Assembly (NCBI GenBank): GCA_965248915.1
Contig: OZ252216.1
Span: 1,302,001 to 1,366,000, forward strand
Direction: 5' to 3'
From: CBDFLA01 sp965248915
GTDB taxonomy: Bacteria > Pseudomonadota > Alphaproteobacteria > M2410
Length of the DNA stretch: 64,000 nucleotides
Position numbers and translations under genes: made by a program
The notes under the pieces: model-generated
Told to the model about the DNA's origin: nothing
Seen by the model: the letters and a program-made list of their open reading frames with translations, nothing else
Database searches by the model: none
In this document: positions 62,412-64,000 of the stretch, one piece after another
How positions within the stretch are numbered: position 1 is the first letter of the stretch
Layout of the letters: every line of letters begins with the position of its first letter

Positions 62412-63966
62412 CGCCGTGCATGCCCTTCTTCAGGAGCGGCGAAATGATCAACAGTGCTGCAGCTGATCCAACCGCAATCCAGCCCACCTGGGAGTAGACA
62501 TCGATATAGACCAACTTCGCCGCGGCAATATCGATTTCACCTCCCACCGTTTCCCCAGAACTCGTCATGCGCGCTATCAGTCCAGCGATGAAGTTTGCTA
62601 CTGCAAACCCCATGAACCACACACCCATCATGAGACCAACGATCCGCGAAGGAGACAGTTTAGTCACCATGGAGAGACCGACAGGCGACAAACACAATTC
62701 TCCGGTGGTGTGAAGGAGGTAAAGCAGAACAATCCAGATCATCGGGATCATGGCGGCACCAACGGATGACTTCATGCCAAAGGCAAGAACCAAGAACCCG
62801 AGACCGACCTGCAACAATCCCAATGAGAACTTCACTGGGGTGTTTGGTTCCCAACCTCGTCTCGCCAATGCGACCCAGAGAATGGAAAAGATGGGTGCCA
62901 AGGTGAAAATGAAGAGCGCGTTGATTGATTGGAACCACGTCGCCGGAACCGTCCAACCCATAAACTCACGATCAACAGCCCGGTCTGTCAGAAGATTGAC
63001 GGAAGAACCTGCTTGTTCAAAAAGGGCCCAAAACAAGATTGAAGGGATCATCAAAGACAGAGCAACGATCACCTGATCGCGTTCGATCTTGCTGCATTTC
63101 GTAAAGGCATAAACGAGAACGGCCGCGATGATCAATCCACCACTTCCTGTCAGGAGCTGCCCAACAAGTGCTTGGTGTTGCATTAACTGCCAACAGACAA
63201 ACACAATCAGAAAACCGCTGAGGTAAATGGTCGTTTCAATATTGAAGAAGAGGAAGGTTTTCTCTTTCAGTTTTTTTGGATCCGGTGGCTCTGCATGACC
63301 CTCCAAGAGCGGCTGTCCCCATAAGAAGATCACCAGGCCAAACAACATACCAACACCGGCCGCGCCGAACCCATATCGCCAACCGTAAAGCTCTCCAAGG
63401 GTTCCACAGACCAGGACGGCAAAAAACGCTCCAATGTTGATTCCCATATAGAAAACCGTGAAGCCGCCGTCGCGGCGTGGATCGTCTTCAGCATAGAGAG
63501 CGCCGACAATGGTTGAGATGTTGGCTTTTAGGAAACCAACGCCTGTGATGATCAGCGCCAAGGACAAGAAGAAGATTTGCAAGTAGAAATCGTCTTGAAT
63601 GACCGCACCGCCGTCAACCGAAGCAGGTGGACCTTCAAACGCCATGCCGAAGTGTCCAAGCACAAGAAGGATGGCCCCGTAGGTCACCGCCTTTCTTGAA
63701 CCCAGGTAACGATCAGCCAAAAGCCCACCCAGCACTGGAATGAGATAAACAAGCGCCGTATAGGCCCCATAGATCAATGCGGCTTTGCCATCAGCAAACA
63801 GGAAGTGTTTTGTAAGGTAGAAAATGAGAAGTGCCCGCATTCCATAATAAGAAAAGCGCTCCCACATCTCGGTCGCAAAGAGAATGAACAGTCCCTTCGG
63901 ATGCCCCAGGAGGTTTCCAGATTTGTAGTGTTCCGGAATCGCGTGACTACCTACATAATCGCTCAC
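62404..63966 (-). CDS. POT-family proton-dependent peptide transporter
   Basis: 520 residues with about 12-14 hydrophobic segments. The family motifs EMWERFSYYGMRALLIFYL (first helix, ExxERFxYY) and FTVFYMGINIGAFFAVLVCG (PTR2 signature), and the region with TGELCLSPVGLSMVTK are clear. It imports di- and tripeptides with protons. Start GTG at 63966 has GGGGGAG upstream. Confidence 0.95.
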   Translation of the reverse strand: MSDYVGSHAIPEHYKSGNLLGHPKGLFILFATEMWERFSYYGMRALLIFYLTKHFLFADGKAALIYGAYTALVYLIPVLGGLLADRYLGSRKAVTYGAILLVLGHFGMAFEGPPASVDGGAVIQDDFYLQIFFLSLALIITGVGFLKANISTIVGALYAEDDPRRDGGFTVFYMGINIGAFFAVLVCGTLGELYGWRYGFGAAGVGMLFGLVIFLWGQPLLEGHAEPPDPKKLKEKTFLFFNIETTIYLSGFLIVFVCWQLMQHQALVGQLLTGSGGLIIAAVLVYAFTKCSKIERDQVIVALSLMIPSILFWALFEQAGSSVNLLTDRAVDREFMGWTVPATWFQSINALFIFTLAPIFSILWVALARRGWEPNTPVKFSLGLLQVGLGFLVLAFGMKSSVGAAMIPMIWIVLLYLLHTTGELCLSPVGLSMVTKLSPSRIVGLMMGVWFMGFAVANFIAGLIARMTSSGETVGGEIDIAAAKLVYIDVYSQVGWIAVGSAAALLIISPLLKKGMHGAK

Positions 63967-64000
63967 AGAGCATCTCCCCCTAGTATCTCATCTATGAAAC

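Overview
The window is chromosomal DNA from an alphaproteobacterium, probably a marine, aerobic Rhodobiales/Parvibaculales-like lineage. Support comes from the secE-nusG-rplKAJL-rpoBC-rpsL order with upstream tuf and tRNA genes, alphaproteobacterial families such as DUF2336, the QKYENG-type XRE regulator and DUF6491, a phasin, TAXI-type TRAP transport and several lipid/CoA genes. The genus cannot be fixed from the sequence alone. No phage, insertion sequence, CRISPR array or rRNA operon was seen.

Region 1 (1-14590, minus strand) is the core information-processing block. Read in the direction of transcription it runs tRNA-Tyr, tRNA-Gly, tuf, tRNA-Trp, secE, nusG, rplK, rplA, rplJ, rplL, rpoB, rpoC, rpsL, rpsG (cut by the window edge). 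It carries visible regulatory elements: a candidate L10 leader before rplJ, two hairpins between rplL and rpoB, a terminator after rpoC, and a good promoter with a long leader before rpsL.

Region 2 (14.8-24.9 kb) holds rlmB, a frameshifted outer-membrane barrel gene, a cytochrome P450-rubredoxin-LysE cluster, an SDR that lacks a C-terminal segment, a spermidine-synthase-like protein, an FMN alpha-hydroxy-acid oxidase, a phosphoesterase lipoprotein, metG and tRNA-Thr. Region 3 (24.9-32.3 kb) is a mix of small envelope proteins: an L,D-transpeptidase-like enzyme, an acidic-repeat membrane protein, lipoproteins, a lytic transglycosylase, a steroid 5-alpha-reductase homologue, a DsbA-like isomerase and regulators. 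Region 4 (32.3-44.3 kb) has an orphan CoxL-type molybdoenzyme, glpK, moaA, nadK, a Nudix enzyme, a degenerate EAL protein, DUF2336, a DksA-type zinc protein, a CaiB-type CoA transferase and a Na+/Ca2+ exchanger.

Region 5 (44.6-53.7 kb) contains an ABC exporter, a methyltransferase, a compact trio of overlapping unknown genes ending in a lipoprotein, a frameshifted thiolase, and two tandem paralogues joining TPR-like repeats to a TonB C-terminal domain. Region 6 (53.7-56.1 kb) is a complete bufferin (MNIO-modified RiPP metallophore) operon, bufA-bufB-bufC-bufD, the most distinctive system here. Region 7 (56.2-64 kb) has a TAXI TRAP transporter, an alpha/beta hydrolase, a GNAT acetyltransferase, a phasin with its terminator, a TetR regulator and a POT peptide transporter.

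Two genes (the barrel at 15.7-16.4 kb and the thiolase at 49.4-50.6 kb) are each broken by what looks like loss of one base in a short homopolymer. This may be sequencing error rather than real decay.
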